Of a DNA stretch of 57,572 bases, positions 18,193 to 28,651 are shown in pieces. The stretch's first letter is position 1. Each line of letters starts with the position of its first letter. The stretch covers positions 1 through 57,572 of the forward strand of contig PWJZ01000109.1 of NCBI GenBank assembly GCA_003559855.1, read 5' to 3'. Under the pieces are notes generated by a model. It searched no databases, had not been told where the DNA came from, and saw only the letters and a list, made by a program, of their open reading frames with translations. Origin of the DNA: Bacteroidales bacterium. GTDB taxonomy: Bacteria > Bacteroidota > Bacteroidia > Bacteroidales > UBA7960. A program made the translations under genes and the position numbers.

Positions 18193-20955
18193 TTAAACCA
18201 CCACATTCACAATTTTTCCCGGCACAACAATAACTTTTTTAACCTTTTTGTCTTTAATCCATTTTTGTGATTCTTCTGCTTCAATGACGTTTCTTTTAAT
18301 TTCTTCAATATCCATATCGGTGGGCAATTTCATCTTAAATCGTGTTTTACCGTTGAAAGAAACCGGATAAGTAATCAGTTCTTCCACGATATATTTTTCA
18401 TCATACTCCGGGTATTGTTCAAAAACGATGCTTTCCTCATGTCCGAGCTTTTGCCAGGTTTCTTCGCAAATATGCGGTGCAAAGGGCGACAGAAGAATTA
18501 CAAAGGGCTCTAATATCTCTTTTTTATTACATTTCAGGTCATACAGTTTATTTAAAAGTGTCATAAAAGCGCTTATGGCAGTATTAAAAGCAAACCTTTC
18601 GATATCTCCACTTACCTTTTTTATGGTTTTGTGCAATATTTTAAGCTCTTCTTCCGATGCAGTTTCCGGTGCAACACAAAAATCTCCTTTATTTTCATGA
18701 AACAGTCGCCAGAATCTTTTCAAAAATCTGAACACTCCTTCAATGCCTTTATCATCCCATGGTTTTGACTGTTCAATGGGCCCGAGAAACATTTCATATA
18801 ATCTCAGTGTATCTGCTCCATATTTTTGAATAAGGTCATCCGGGTTAACGACATTAAGATATGATTTTGACATTTTTTCCACTTCCCAGCCACAGACATA
18901 TTTACCTTCTTCAAGGATAAATTCTGCATTTTCATGTTCCGGATTTGATTTTTTGAATTCTTCAATATCAAGTATATCATTTTCAACAATATTTACATCT
19001 ACATGCACGGGCATTGTATCATATTTATTTCGCAGGTTATATGACACGAATTTATTGGTATTTTTAACCCTGTAAACGAAATTTGAACGTCCCTGGATCA
19101 TTCCCTGGTTTATCAGTTTTTTGAATGGTTCATTTTCGACTACCACTCCGATATCGTAGAGGAATTTATTCCAGAATCTTGAATATACAAGGTGTCCTGT
19201 AGCATGTTCTGCTCCACCTACATAAAGGTCGACGTTTTTCCAGTATTCTACTTCTTTTTTTGAGACCAGTTCATTGTTGTTTTGTGCATCCATATATCGT
19301 ATATAATATGCACTTGATCCGGCAAAACCGGGCATTGTGTTACAATCGAGCGGGTATCCTTCTTTGGTTTTCCAGTTTTTCGCCCTTGCCAGTGGCGGTT
19401 CGCCTGTTTCGGTTGGCAGGTATTTGTCAACACGGGGTAATTCCAATGGAAGTTCTTTTTCGTCGAGCACATAAGGTATCCCGTCTTTGTAATATACCGG
19501 GAATGGTTCGCCCCAGTAGCGTTGCCTGCTGAAAATGGCGTCGCGTATACGGTAATTAACGGTACTTTTGCCCATTTGAGTGCTTTCAAGTTTTTTAATC
19601 ACGGCTTTTATAGCGTTTCGCACATCCATGCCGTTTATAAACTCACTGTTTATCATTATACCGTCTCTGGCTTCATAAGAGCCTTGTTCAATATCACCGC
19701 CCGTGACGACTTCTTTGACAGGAAGGTCGAATTTTTTTGCAAATTCATAGTCGCGGCTGTCATGTGCAGGTACTGCCATAATAGAACCGGTTCCGTAGCT
19801 AATCAAAACATAATCGGCTACAAAAACAGGTAATGGTTTTTTCGTAAAGGGATGCTCACAATATGTGCCGGTAAATTGACCTGTAACGGTTTTTGTTTCA
19901 GCCATACGCTCTCTTTCTGTGCGCCTGAAGCTATCCTTAATGTATTTTTCCACTTTAGATGCGTAAGGTTCGGCAGAAATTTTCGGAAGTAATTCGTGTT
20001 CAGGTGCCAGAACCATAAATGTGGAGCCAAAAATGGTATCGGGGCGTGTGGTGAAGACTTCAATTTTATGTTCAGAGTCTTTTACTTTAAAAAATATGGT
20101 TGCGCCTTCACTTTTTCCTATCCAGTTACGCTGTATTTCTTTAAGGCTTTCTGACCACTCTATTTCTTCAAGGCCGTTGAGAAGCCGTGGCGCATAGGCC
20201 GTAACCCGGAGGAACCACTGGCTCATTTTCTTTTTTTCTACCGGGAAACCACCCCTGACCGAATATCCCTCCCTAACCTCATCGTTTGCAAGCACAGTTC
20301 CAAGCTTCGGACACCAATTGACCATGCTTTCCGACAAATATGCAAGGCGGTATTTCATTAGTACCTGCTGCTTTTCTTTTTCATTCATCTTTCTCCAGCC
20401 GACAGCGGTAAACTCCGGCACAGGACTGCAGGCTGCATCAACATCAAGATTTCCCGACCTTTCAAATTTTGATATCAAATCCGATATGGGCTCGGCTTTT
20501 TGGGTCTTATTATCGTAATAATGCCTGAAAAGCTGTATGAAAGTCCACTGTGTCCATTTATAATATTCGGGGCTGCAGGTACGAACCTCCCTGTCCCAGT
20601 CAAATGAAAAACCTATTTTATCAAGCTGTTTGCGATATCTTTCAATATTTTTTTCAGTTGTTATTGACGGATGCTGCCCGGTTTGTATGGCATATTGTTC
20701 AGCCGGCAGCCCGAAAGCATCATAGCCCATAGGGTGCAGTACGTTAAACCCTTTTTGCCGCTTATATCTTGCATAAATGTCGGAGGCAATGTAGCCCAAA
20801 GGATGCCCTACATGCAACCCCGCACCCGACGGGTAGGGAAACATGTCAAGGACATAGTATTTAGCTTTTTCCGGGTCAATACCGGTTTTATATATCTTTT
20901 TTTCTTCCCAGTATTGCTGCCACTTTTTTTCAATATCGCTGAAGTTATAATCCAT
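18193..20955 (-). CDS. leuS: Leucyl-tRNA synthetase
   Basis: Class I synthetase charging tRNA-Leu with leucine. The 920 residues are usual for Bacteroidota. The HIGH motif appears as HVGHPLGY in [15 protein letters not shown] near residue 45, the CP1 editing domain holds [13 protein letters not shown], and KMSKS appears in [15 protein letters not shown]. An extra loop before KMSKS ([12 protein letters not shown] onward) is typical of this phylum. It is followed by meaB after 20 bases. Confidence 0.98.
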   Translation of the reverse strand: MDYNFSDIEKKWQQYWEEKKIYKTGIDPEKAKYYVLDMFPYPSGAGLHVGHPLGYIASDIYARYKRQKGFNVLHPMGYDAFGLPAEQYAIQTGQHPSITTEKNIERYRKQLDKIGFSFDWDREVRTCSPEYYKWTQWTFIQLFRHYYDNKTQKAEPISDLISKFERSGNLDVDAACSPVPEFTAVGWRKMNEKEKQQVLMKYRLAYLSESMVNWCPKLGTVLANDEVREGYSVRGGFPVEKKKMSQWFLRVTAYAPRLLNGLEEIEWSESLKEIQRNWIGKSEGATIFFKVKDSEHKIEVFTTRPDTIFGSTFMVLAPEHELLPKISAEPYASKVEKYIKDSFRRTERERMAETKTVTGQFTGTYCEHPFTKKPLPVFVADYVLISYGTGSIMAVPAHDSRDYEFAKKFDLPVKEVVTGGDIEQGSYEARDGIMINSEFINGMDVRNAIKAVIKKLESTQMGKSTVNYRIRDAIFSRQRYWGEPFPVYYKDGIPYVLDEKELPLELPRVDKYLPTETGEPPLARAKNWKTKEGYPLDCNTMPGFAGSSAYYIRYMDAQNNNELVSKKEVEYWKNVDLYVGGAEHATGHLVYSRFWNKFLYDIGVVVENEPFKKLINQGMIQGRSNFVYRVKNTNKFVSYNLRNKYDTMPVHVDVNIVENDILDIEEFKKSNPEHENAEFILEEGKYVCGWEVEKMSKSYLNVVNPDDLIQKYGADTLRLYEMFLGPIEQSKPWDDKGIEGVFRFLKRFWRLFHENKGDFCVAPETASEEELKILHKTIKKVSGDIERFAFNTAISAFMTLLNKLYDLKCNKKEILEPFVILLSPFAPHICEETWQKLGHEESIVFEQYPEYDEKYIVEELITYPVSFNGKTRFKMKLPTDMDIEEIKRNVIEAEESQKWIKDKKVKKVIVVPGKIVNVVV

Positions 20956-21075
20956 ACAGGATGCTTTTTATTTTCAACCTGCGAAGTTAGTAAATGTAGG
21001 TTTAATAACCACAAATCTTTTTTAATTGTTTTATTTGATATATGGTTAAATTATTACATCGTTATATTGAAAAAT

Positions 21076-21142
21076 AAGGTAATAAGGTTGTATGATTTGT
21101 CAGGTTATAAAACATTACAACAAGAATCCTTTAACCTTATTA
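21076..21142. repeat. Inverted repeat with the AAGGTAATAAGGTT word; possible terminator
   Basis: TAATAAGGTT at 21080-21089 pairs perfectly with AACCTTATTA at 21133-21142. On the minus strand the hairpin is followed by ACCTTATTTTTC, so it could end the TonB-receptor transcript. The same word lies in the stem-loop of the 4573-5560 element. Confidence 0.45.
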
Positions 21143-21254
21143 TTTTTGAGATTTCAGACTAAATAATAATAAATGCTATATTATGATTAAATAAATAATA
21201 CATTTACCCATACTATTTGTTATAGAACCAGGTAAAAGACTTTTCAAAGCGGGC

Positions 21255-23504
21255 TTAAAAATAAAACCTGTAAGCCAGGTTAAAGTTTCTTCCCGGCATC
21301 GGTATATTGCGGTCTTCGATCCTGGAGAGGTGGTCGCGATATTCGGCATCCAAAATATTTTCTGCTCTCAAAATTATCACATGTCTTCCACCATAGTCCA
21401 ATCTGTATCCGGCTTGTGCACCAAGCAGGACATATCCATCAGTTGTTTCTTCATTGGGTGCAATATTTGATTTTTTATTGGCAAATTTTACGCCTGTTCC
21501 GAGCCATCCCTGCCCATAGTCATAACGTACTCCGCTTCCGAAACGGAAGGGCGGGATATATGGCAAATAGCGGGTTTCTTCACCGATTTGCTTTCCGTTG
21601 ACATAATCCAGACTTACATCCCACTCCAGTCTGTCGGTAATCATCCAGCTGAGGGATACTTCACCCCCGATCATGCGAGCTTCATCGCCTATATATTTGA
21701 AAACAGGGTATCCGGAATCCGGGTCATGTTCTCCTGTAGGTCTGAATATAATAAAATTCCTGAAATGGTTAACAAAACCTGCTGCTTCAGCTTTAAACCT
21801 GTCGTATTTGAATTTGATGAACAGATCGCCGCCATGCCCTACTTCATCATCCAGCTTTTCGCAGCCCACTTCATATACACCTGCACCTATATGCGGTCCG
21901 TCGGCAAACAGCTCTTCGGTAATGGGGTTTCGGTGCGATCTTGCAAATTGTGCTCCTATTTCTATCTGCTCGGCCGGCCTAATATTCAAGCCTATTGAAC
22001 CCGAGTAATTCAGGGCGTCACGCGAAACATTGATCTCAGGGAACAGGTGGTTTGGCAATGCTGTTATCCTTTGATAATCAAGTCTTACACCAAACTGCAT
22101 TCTTAAGATGTTTGATAGCGGGATTTCCTGAAACGTGAACATAGCGATAGTATATCGTTTTTCGCCGGGCGTATATGCTTCGTCGCCTCCAACATCCATG
22201 TGGTGTCCTTGAAGGTTCAGCCCTATAGCCCCCCTGTCAAAGATACCTGTTGCCCTGTGCTGCACTGTAAGGGTTGAGCTGATATTATACTTTTCAAACT
22301 CTATTTCAATATTTTCATCAATGATATCTCCGTCGTCATACTCTATTTCCATTTCCTGCTGGAAGAATCTTGAGCTGTTAAGCCTTAATTGGGCTTTATC
22401 GAAGAAATCGTTGATTTTGAAGTTGAGCTTTCCGCGCAGTAATTGTCTGTCGGCGCGTATTTCAACGGTTTCATCAGGGTTTTGCAATGCGCCCGATTCG
22501 GGCAGTTGAAAGTTCTGGCTTCCCATCGAAAGGGCAAAACCTCCGTTACTTTTATCGTTCTCAAAGCCGAATCCTATTGCACCGTCATAATTTTCGAGTG
22601 CTGTACTTGGTATTTCGCCGACCGGGGTATTCACGTTGCCTGCCTTTCTGTATGCTATACGTCCTGTAGTTGCCCATTTATCGCCGCCGAATGTATATCT
22701 ACCGAAGCCTGCGCCCATATTGTTGACAGTTGCTCCCTGAGCGGATAACACGCCGGAGCTTCCCCGTGTCCATTCTTCGGGGATGTCGTTTGTCATTATA
22801 TTGATAACACCGCCTAATGCACTTGAGCCATAAAGCAAGCTTGCCGGGCCTCTAACCACTTCCACTCTGCTGGCTGCAAGCGGGTCCATTGAAATGGCAT
22901 GATCGGCAGCACTGTGTGAAATATCACCCATACGTTCGCCGTCTTGCAATACTAAAATCCGGTCTCCGTCAAGCCCTCGAATAACTGGCCTTGAAGGTGT
23001 CGGACCCATAGAACGCATCGCAATACCCGGCTCACCGTCAAGCATCTCACCAAATGATACCTCACTGCGTCTTTGTAAAGCCTCACCAATAAAAGACTGA
23101 TCGGGCTGATAACTAAAACCACTGGCTGTAGGTGATGAAGTCAAAACTATCTCGTCAAGAGCTATACCTTTATATTCAGTTTTTACATTGATCTCTTTTG
23201 TTTGATTTTCTTCAATTTTAAACTCAACCGCTACGGTCTCGTATCCCATACCTTTGACTATGAGAGTATGCCTGCCGGCCGGAAGGTTGGTGAGCATATA
23301 ATGACCTGAAGCATCAGTTAACGCCCCTATACGGGTATTTTTTATCATAAGATTGATAAAAGGAATATGATTGCCTGTTTCGGCATTTAAAACATGACCA
23401 AAAATATTTGCATCTGTGCCTGCAGGCTGCTCCATTTCTTTGCCGAAAGCAAATGAAACGAATAGAAAAATCAATAAATATGTTGATATGATGTTTTTTT
23501 TCAT
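21255..23504 (-). CDS. TonB-dependent receptor with carboxypeptidase-regulatory-like domain
   Basis: Outer-membrane gated channel driven by TonB/ExbBD. It has a signal peptide (about residues 1-21), a carboxypeptidase-regulatory-like beta-sandwich (about 33-115), a plug with PSRPVIRGLDGDRILVLQDG and VEVVRGPASLLYGSSALGGV, and a barrel ending in aromatic YRFYF. At 749 residues it is smaller than SusC-type sugar importers and nearer to metal or cofactor receptors. The His-rich small gene upstream on the same strand hints at zinc or copper, but that is inference. No riboswitch was recognised in the 398-base leader gap. Confidence 0.93.
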   Translation of the reverse strand: MKKNIISTYLLIFLFVSFAFGKEMEQPAGTDANIFGHVLNAETGNHIPFINLMIKNTRIGALTDASGHYMLTNLPAGRHTLIVKGMGYETVAVEFKIEENQTKEINVKTEYKGIALDEIVLTSSPTASGFSYQPDQSFIGEALQRRSEVSFGEMLDGEPGIAMRSMGPTPSRPVIRGLDGDRILVLQDGERMGDISHSAADHAISMDPLAASRVEVVRGPASLLYGSSALGGVINIMTNDIPEEWTRGSSGVLSAQGATVNNMGAGFGRYTFGGDKWATTGRIAYRKAGNVNTPVGEIPSTALENYDGAIGFGFENDKSNGGFALSMGSQNFQLPESGALQNPDETVEIRADRQLLRGKLNFKINDFFDKAQLRLNSSRFFQQEMEIEYDDGDIIDENIEIEFEKYNISSTLTVQHRATGIFDRGAIGLNLQGHHMDVGGDEAYTPGEKRYTIAMFTFQEIPLSNILRMQFGVRLDYQRITALPNHLFPEINVSRDALNYSGSIGLNIRPAEQIEIGAQFARSHRNPITEELFADGPHIGAGVYEVGCEKLDDEVGHGGDLFIKFKYDRFKAEAAGFVNHFRNFIIFRPTGEHDPDSGYPVFKYIGDEARMIGGEVSLSWMITDRLEWDVSLDYVNGKQIGEETRYLPYIPPFRFGSGVRYDYGQGWLGTGVKFANKKSNIAPNEETTDGYVLLGAQAGYRLDYGGRHVIILRAENILDAEYRDHLSRIEDRNIPMPGRNFNLAYRFYF

Positions 23505-23902
23505 CGTTTGTATATACTTTATATTTTTAAATTTATAAAATCAAATTTAAACCCGGATAACCTGAAAGAATAGATGTCAAACAAATTTTGCCCGTTAAAT
23601 GTATCCTTTATCAGCAGGGCTGATTTTAATTTTCGAAATACCAATAATTAAAAAACAAGTTTTTAATTAGTTAATAATTTACTCATATAATACATTGTTT
23701 TATTTATGTTTCCTCAATGATCGGGATAGGCATAAGCTTGCTGTATTACTCCCGGTGTTGTGATCTTTGCCGGGTTGATTGTTATTTGCTTATTACCCGG
23801 TGTTTATTTTTGGTTTTCTCAAAAAAAAGTATTGAAAAATTGCTGCTTTTTACAAGGCTATCCGGTTTAGTTCTGAAAAACAGAGAATTTAATTTGGATA
23901 TT
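23505..23902. other. Gap upstream of the TonB-dependent receptor, no gene seen
   Basis: 398 bases, AT-rich, with a CCGGGT/ACCCGG inverted pair near 23772-23803. No convincing coding frame, cobalamin riboswitch core or metal-regulator operator was recognised. Confidence 0.45.
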
Positions 23903-24265
23903 TCAAATTACGGGAGGTGCTCTTAATCTTGGAAGCTTAGTAGCCTCTGTGGTAAAAGAAAAATGATATAAAGAATTTTGTGAATTATCGGTAAATAAAA
24001 CAACATGTTCATCGCAACCGGCTTCAGTAATTTCCGGGTTGCTGTTGGTGGCTATTTGCGCAAGAATGGAATATTCAAAGTCGGTATGATGATGGTCTTG
24101 TATGGGGCTTTGTGAACAATTGCAGTAAGGATGAGCGTGGGATATTATTTTTCCGCTGCCCAGAATATGATAGTGGCGGTTTACATAATTATTTGAAATA
24201 AGCCACAGAACCGCAGGCAAAAACAGCAGCAGTGCAAATTTGCTTATCTCAAAATGTTTTGACAT
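23903..24265 (-). CDS. Small His/Cys-rich membrane-anchored or exported protein
   Basis: A 120-residue product not assigned to a named family. A basic start, then a hydrophobic segment (about residues 9-25, FALLLFLPAVLWLIS), looks like a signal or anchor. After it come ISHAHPYCNCSQSP and DHHHTDFEY, a likely metal-binding patch, and the protein ends LPRLRAPPVI. Small proteins with a His/Cys patch and a final R-x-PP occur next to metal-type TonB receptors in proteobacteria and Bacteroidota (DUF2946-like); the likeness here is by pattern only. It lies upstream of the receptor on the same strand, 398 bases away, so a role in metal sensing or delivery is plausible. Confidence 0.6.
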   Translation of the reverse strand: MSKHFEISKFALLLFLPAVLWLISNNYVNRHYHILGSGKIISHAHPYCNCSQSPIQDHHHTDFEYSILAQIATNSNPEITEAGCDEHVVLFTDNSQNSLYHFSFTTEATKLPRLRAPPVI

Positions 24266-24356
24266 CTATTGTTTATGATTTTTATTAAAAATGAAACGAT
24301 TGCAAAGGTAAAAAAAGTTTTAAAAAACATTTCAGTCAGATATACAAACTGTTTTT

Positions 24357-25838
24357 TTATGATTTTTTAATATTCCAGGCTGTTTCGTTCTTTGTATCCT
24401 TTATTTCGATATTAAGTTCGTTTAATTTATCGCGAATAAAGTCAGATGTTTCAAATTTTTTTTGTTTACGTGCGTTGTTTCTTATTTCCAGCAACGTTTC
24501 TATCAATCCATTCAGCAGTGTTTCATCCGGTTCGGATTGTATGATAGGAACTTTTATTCCGAAGATATCTGTAAAAAAAGTATCGTACAATTGATTGAGG
24601 TCTTTGATCTGTTGTGCATCGAGTGTGCTTTTGTTATCAAAGGCGCTGTTGATGTTTCTGGCTGCATCAAACAGATGGGAAATGGCAACCGGGGTGTTCA
24701 TGTCATCATTGAGGGCTTCGTAGCATTTTTTTTTGAGTTTATTGACATCAAGAGAAGATTTATTGGAAGGTTTAATGTTTTTAAGTTTATTTTTCGCTTC
24801 GAGTAAACGTTCAAGGCCTTTTTCGGCAGCCATAAGCGCTTCATTGCTGAAATCGAGGGTGCTACGGTAGTGTGCTTGCAACATGAAAAATCTTAATGTC
24901 ATGGGTTTGTATGGTTTTTTTAATGCTTCATGTTCACCGCTGAAAAATTGTTTCAGTGTAATAAAATTATCAAGCGATTTTCCCATTTTTTGACCGTTGA
25001 TTGTTATCATATTGTTATGCAACCAGTATTTAACGGCTTCTTTTTCGTTGGCGGCAACTGATTGAGCTATTTCACATTCATGGTGAGGGAAGAGCAGGTC
25101 CATTCCTCCACCGTGGATATCGAACTGTTCTCCAAGATATTTTCTGCTCATTGCCGAGCATTCCAGGTGCCAACCCGGGAATCCTTCGCCCCAGGGCGAA
25201 GCCCATCGCATAATATGTTGTGGGGATGCTTTTTTCCATAAGGCAAAATCGACGTTATTTTTTTTCTCATCCTGTCCTTCAAGTTCACGTGTGCTGGAAA
25301 CCATATCTTCAATAACTCTACCGCTAAGCTTGCCATAATGGTGTTTTTCGTTGTATTTCAAAACGTCAAAATATATTGAACCATTAACTTCATAGGCGTA
25401 GTCGTTGTCCAATATCTCTTTTGCCATTTCAATTTGTTCGATAATATGTCCTGATGCGAATGGTTCTATGTTTGGGCTAAGTATATTGAGAGCATCCATA
25501 TCCTGGTGGTAATGCCTGGTATAATTTTGTACTATCTCCATGGGTTCCAGTTTTTCCAGGCGCGCTTTTTTTGCGATCTTGTCTTCGCCTTCGTCGCTGT
25601 CGCTCTCCAGATGACCAACATCGGTAATATTTCTGACATAACGGACTTTATATCCCAGATGTGCCAGGTACCTGTATAGAAGGTCAAAAGTGACAGCCGG
25701 GCGTGCATGTCCCAGATGAGCATCGCTATAAACCGTCGGACCGCAAACATACATGCCAACATATGGTGGATTAAGCGGTTCAAACAATTCTTTTTTCCTG
25801 CTTAAAGTGTTATATAAATATAGCTTCTTAGGATTCAT
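24357..25838 (-). CDS. cysS: Cysteinyl-tRNA synthetase
   Basis: Class I synthetase charging tRNA-Cys. At 493 residues it is normal in length. The zinc-binding Cys is in [10 protein letters not shown], the HIGH motif is HLGH at residues 41-44, other zinc ligands lie in GWHLECSAM and [10 protein letters not shown], and the KMSKS loop is KMGKSLDNF. The anticodon-binding helical part fills the C-terminal third. It appears monocistronic, with a 91-base gap to the His-rich gene upstream in coordinate order. Confidence 0.98.
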   Translation of the reverse strand: MNPKKLYLYNTLSRKKELFEPLNPPYVGMYVCGPTVYSDAHLGHARPAVTFDLLYRYLAHLGYKVRYVRNITDVGHLESDSDEGEDKIAKKARLEKLEPMEIVQNYTRHYHQDMDALNILSPNIEPFASGHIIEQIEMAKEILDNDYAYEVNGSIYFDVLKYNEKHHYGKLSGRVIEDMVSSTRELEGQDEKKNNVDFALWKKASPQHIMRWASPWGEGFPGWHLECSAMSRKYLGEQFDIHGGGMDLLFPHHECEIAQSVAANEKEAVKYWLHNNMITINGQKMGKSLDNFITLKQFFSGEHEALKKPYKPMTLRFFMLQAHYRSTLDFSNEALMAAEKGLERLLEAKNKLKNIKPSNKSSLDVNKLKKKCYEALNDDMNTPVAISHLFDAARNINSAFDNKSTLDAQQIKDLNQLYDTFFTDIFGIKVPIIQSEPDETLLNGLIETLLEIRNNARKQKKFETSDFIRDKLNELNIEIKDTKNETAWNIKKS

Positions 25839-25918
25839 GTTCTTGTAATTTTCTTTTTTGTTGAAACAGTTTGTTATTATAAGCTCCGTTAATGTATGTA
25901 TTAAACAGGTTATCCGTT

Positions 25919-25957
25919 GTTCGTTGCCCGTTACGCGTCACCCGTTACTTGTTATAA
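25919..25957. repeat. Dispersed CCCGTTAC repeat cluster
   Basis: Several overlapping copies of CCCGTTAC and CGTCACCCGTTAC between cysS and the patatin gene. The same words recur at 16087-16106, 29846-29870 and 51586-51630. Confidence 0.55.
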
Positions 25958-26731
25958 CTATTTCTTTATTCTATTATTTTCTCTCAGTACTCTTATGGTT
26001 TCTTCATATCCCATTTTATAAATTTCATTGCCGCTTGAAATATTCATCAAACCATACTGATCCAGTTTTTTCGGTTCAATGAACAATGAACAGCGATCTC
26101 TTCTTTCAATGATCCTTGTCCTGATTATAATATGAAATGTTCTTTCAGCTATCTGATACAAGTTTGAAAAGTTTTTTTCATATCCGATCGGATTAACGTT
26201 GACACCGATTATTTCTTCGCACAGTTCTTCGAGGGGTTCTATAGGAAAGTTTTCAATCATTCCGCCATCCGAATAATAGATATCATTTATTTTGACGGGG
26301 GGAAACAAGAACGGTATTGATGAGGATGCTTTTACGGCCATAACCAGATCGCCGGTATCGAATTTTACAAGTTTTGCATTGTTTATGTCAACTGCAAAAA
26401 CCAGCAATGGTATTTCAAGATCTTCGAAAAACTTAGCTTCGAGGTTTTTATTCAATCTTTTTGCAAACCCGGTCATTTCAATTAATCCCTGCTTAGGGAT
26501 TGTAAAGTGCAGGTAATGGAATATTTTGTGTTTTGTCAGGATATTAAGTATATCATCCGGTTTTTTCCCGTCGCAGTATAATGAACCAATAATAGCACCT
26601 GCACTAACGCCACTGACTATTTCCGGGAAAATGCCGTTATCATTCAAAGCCTTGAGAGCGCCAAGATGTGCAAACCCTCTTGTGCCTCCACCACTGAGGA
26701 CTATACCTGTTTTGTATTTTTTTTTGCTCAT
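25958..26731 (-). CDS. Patatin-like phospholipase (RssA/YchK type)
   Basis: Lipid acyl hydrolase with a Ser-Asp dyad. The oxyanion loop is LSGGGTRGFAHLGAL (residues 12-26), the nucleophile elbow is GVSAG with Ser43, and the second catalytic residue is Asp155 in YYSDGGMIENFP. The 257-residue length fits bacterial single-domain patatins. No signal peptide is seen, so it is likely cytoplasmic or loosely bound to the inner membrane. The substrate is not known. It lies downstream of a strong terminator that separates it from the TPR gene. Confidence 0.92.
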   Translation of the reverse strand: MSKKKYKTGIVLSGGGTRGFAHLGALKALNDNGIFPEIVSGVSAGAIIGSLYCDGKKPDDILNILTKHKIFHYLHFTIPKQGLIEMTGFAKRLNKNLEAKFFEDLEIPLLVFAVDINNAKLVKFDTGDLVMAVKASSSIPFLFPPVKINDIYYSDGGMIENFPIEPLEELCEEIIGVNVNPIGYEKNFSNLYQIAERTFHIIIRTRIIERRDRCSLFIEPKKLDQYGLMNISSGNEIYKMGYEETIRVLRENNRIKK

Positions 26732-26827
26732 CAGAATTAAATATTATTAAAGGCTGTTAGAATACTTTTTATGGTTTTCTGCATTTACAGTTTGGTATCA
26801 AAGCTAAAAAATTATTTCTATATAAAA

Positions 26828-26862
26828 AAAAGCAGGCTGACTTCGCTGAGCCGCCTGCTTTT
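26828..26862 (-). terminator. Rho-independent terminator after the TPR gene
   Basis: Arms 26828-26837 and 26853-26862 (AAAAGCAGGC and complement) pair over 10 bases. Read on the minus strand the stem runs into seven T. A second hairpin with TTGTTGGAAA arms lies at about 26883-26907, between this and the stop codon. Confidence 0.8.
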
Positions 26863-26914
26863 ATATAATTAGCAAAAATTATTTGTTGGAAACATTATTT
26901 TCCAACAACTTTTT

Positions 26915-27811
26915 TTAATCGACTATTTCCTGGAAGTCTGCAACATCGAAGTATTTTATAAATTCCCTGTCAATTCTTGCACATTCTTTATAGTCGGGAT
27001 CCAGACTTATTGCTTTTCTAAGATTTTCAAACAGCATTGTATTGTCTTCTCTTCTTGCCCCTATTATAGCGGTAAGATAAGCTACAGATGCTGTTTGATC
27101 TGCACATTCGAGGTTTGTCATAGCTGCCTGTTCATTTTTGTTCATCAGGTGTGCAAGAGAAACATTGTGAGTACAAGTACGTCCGGCGTATGATGATAAT
27201 GCGGCTTCATAATCGCCGATTATTATCATTATGTTACCCACGTTGTACCTGGTATCAATACCTTCACCCTGTGCAGCTTCATAATATGTCAGTGCATTTT
27301 CATGATCACCTTCCCAGGCGGCTATTACACCAAGATTATTCAATACATATCCTGTATTTGGTGCCAGCTCATTTGCCTTTTCAAGGTCTTCAGCAGCTTC
27401 TTCGACATTACCCAACTTCAGGTTAACATAAGCTGCATTGTTGAATCCCCTGTAATTTTGCGGGAAGAGTTCCTTGGCAGAGTTATAAATCTGAAGCTTA
27501 GTTTCAAGGTCTTCGGTTAGAGTAGCGGCATAGAGAAGTTCTTTTTCATCCAATTCTTCAGGATTGGTTGTTGAAAGAGTTGCGATCTCTTCATCGGTTT
27601 TCTTTGGCTCATAAGCGTTAACGACAATTTCGGCACGACGCAACGGTCTTAGGATCTCTTCAATCTCTTCATAAATAACCGCCATATCTTTAATTCTTCT
27701 TTCCCTTTCAGCCGGTGCAAGCTCTGAATTAATAACATTTGCAATAACATCCTTTTGTTCCAGAGCGGAAGCTTCGAGTTTTGTCATGAATCCCTCAAAG
27801 TCTTCACCCAT
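26915..27811 (-). CDS. TPR-containing C-terminal half of a split lipoprotein gene
   Basis: A 298-residue frame with tetratricopeptide-type helical pairs, clearest at FNNAAYVNLKLGNVEEAAED and GVIAAWEGDHENALTYYEAA. It has no signal peptide of its own. It is in the same reading frame as the lipoprotein at 27851-28651; only one TAG (27851-27853) separates them, and the 13 codons between TAG and this ATG are also coding-like (LEDYEKPEISVSA). So it is probably the second half of one 578-residue protein, with codon 267 being the stop. It could be made separately by reinitiation at 27811, in the cytoplasm, but that seems less likely. A terminator follows. Confidence 0.75.
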   Translation of the reverse strand: MGEDFEGFMTKLEASALEQKDVIANVINSELAPAERERRIKDMAVIYEEIEEILRPLRRAEIVVNAYEPKKTDEEIATLSTTNPEELDEKELLYAATLTEDLETKLQIYNSAKELFPQNYRGFNNAAYVNLKLGNVEEAAEDLEKANELAPNTGYVLNNLGVIAAWEGDHENALTYYEAAQGEGIDTRYNVGNIMIIIGDYEAALSSYAGRTCTHNVSLAHLMNKNEQAAMTNLECADQTASVAYLTAIIGARREDNTMLFENLRKAISLDPDYKECARIDREFIKYFDVADFQEIVD

Positions 27812-27850
27812 AGCAGAGACGCTAATTTCGGGCTTTTCATAATCTTCCAG

Positions 27851-28651
27851 CTATTTTTCGAGTTTTTCGAACTGACCTTTCCAATAGCGATGTCCTGTTG
27901 AAGCCCTGTTTTCAGAAAGTTCTTCATTAAAAGCAATTTCACCTTCGGGAGAAGCCCAGGCATTTAGTTCAACAGACCTGATTTCCCATCCTTTTTTAAG
28001 AAAGTCGTTCAGCTTCTCGACTTTTTTCTTGTTCTCTTCTATTTGGTTCAGGTCAAAGCGCCAGTTAAGATTATGACGCATGTAATCGAAATAGATGCTT
28101 GCGGATTTGGTTACTATAACTTCTTTTTCGTAACCATGAGGTGCCAGAGCCAACTCTTCGTCCTTATCAACTCTTTGAGAAGTGTTGATAACACCGTCGG
28201 CAACTTTTCTTTCGGGCAGCGTTTCCGCTTGGTCTTCACGACCTTCACGATAAATGAGTACATCCATAATCAGCTCCGATGCAAGCATCTCTTCGCTGAA
28301 TTCTATTTCACCCACAACCTCAAAAGCAGTCGTGCCCTGTCGTGCAATACGTATGCCTTCAACCTCGGTATTCTCACCACGCAAGACTACCGTCTCTAAA
28401 GCAGTTTCACCATCTTCATACTTTAATACCGGAGTAATTTCAACAACAGCCCTGCGGTGAAAGTACTTGTCGCCTACACGACCATCTACTTCCACGGCAA
28501 CAGTGCCACCGTGATTTTCTAGAGGATTCACCTTGGGTGTGTACCTAATACCTTCATCGTAATCCCTTACCATCTTATTAAGCCCACAACCCGCTAAAAT
28601 TGCTGCCGTAGCAAGCAAAACAACTGTAATTCTAATGTTAATTTTCTTCAT
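27851..28651 (-). CDS. Lipoprotein with OmpA-like C-terminal segment; N-terminal half of a gene cut by in-frame TAG
   Basis: The start at ATG 28651 gives MKKINIRITVVLLATAAILA followed by GC, with lipobox LAGC and lipid-bearing Cys at about residue 22. The body has beta-rich repeats and, near the end, an OmpA-like pattern (SVELNAWASPEGE, NEELSENRA). The frame stops at TAG 27851-27853 after 266 codons, then stays open for 312 more codons to 26915. The whole resembles Bacteroidota lipoproteins that join such a region to TPRs. TAG is a true stop elsewhere here (accA, mutB), so this is a nonsense mutation, a sequence error or a readthrough stop. No named function. Confidence 0.8.
   Translation of the reverse strand: MKKINIRITVVLLATAAILAGCGLNKMVRDYDEGIRYTPKVNPLENHGGTVAVEVDGRVGDKYFHRRAVVEITPVLKYEDGETALETVVLRGENTEVEGIRIARQGTTAFEVVGEIEFSEEMLASELIMDVLIYREGREDQAETLPERKVADGVINTSQRVDKDEELALAPHGYEKEVIVTKSASIYFDYMRHNLNWRFDLNQIEENKKKVEKLNDFLKKGWEIRSVELNAWASPEGEIAFNEELSENRASTGHRYWKGQFEKLEK

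Noticed and set aside
23505-23902. Cobalamin riboswitch before the TonB receptor
   Set aside because: No conserved B12-box or core pairing could be recognised; the CCGGGT pair alone is not enough.
23717-23926. 69-codon plus-strand frame upstream of the TonB receptor
   Set aside because: Odd composition (Leu, Cys, Tyr rich), overlaps the end of the His-rich gene, no motif.
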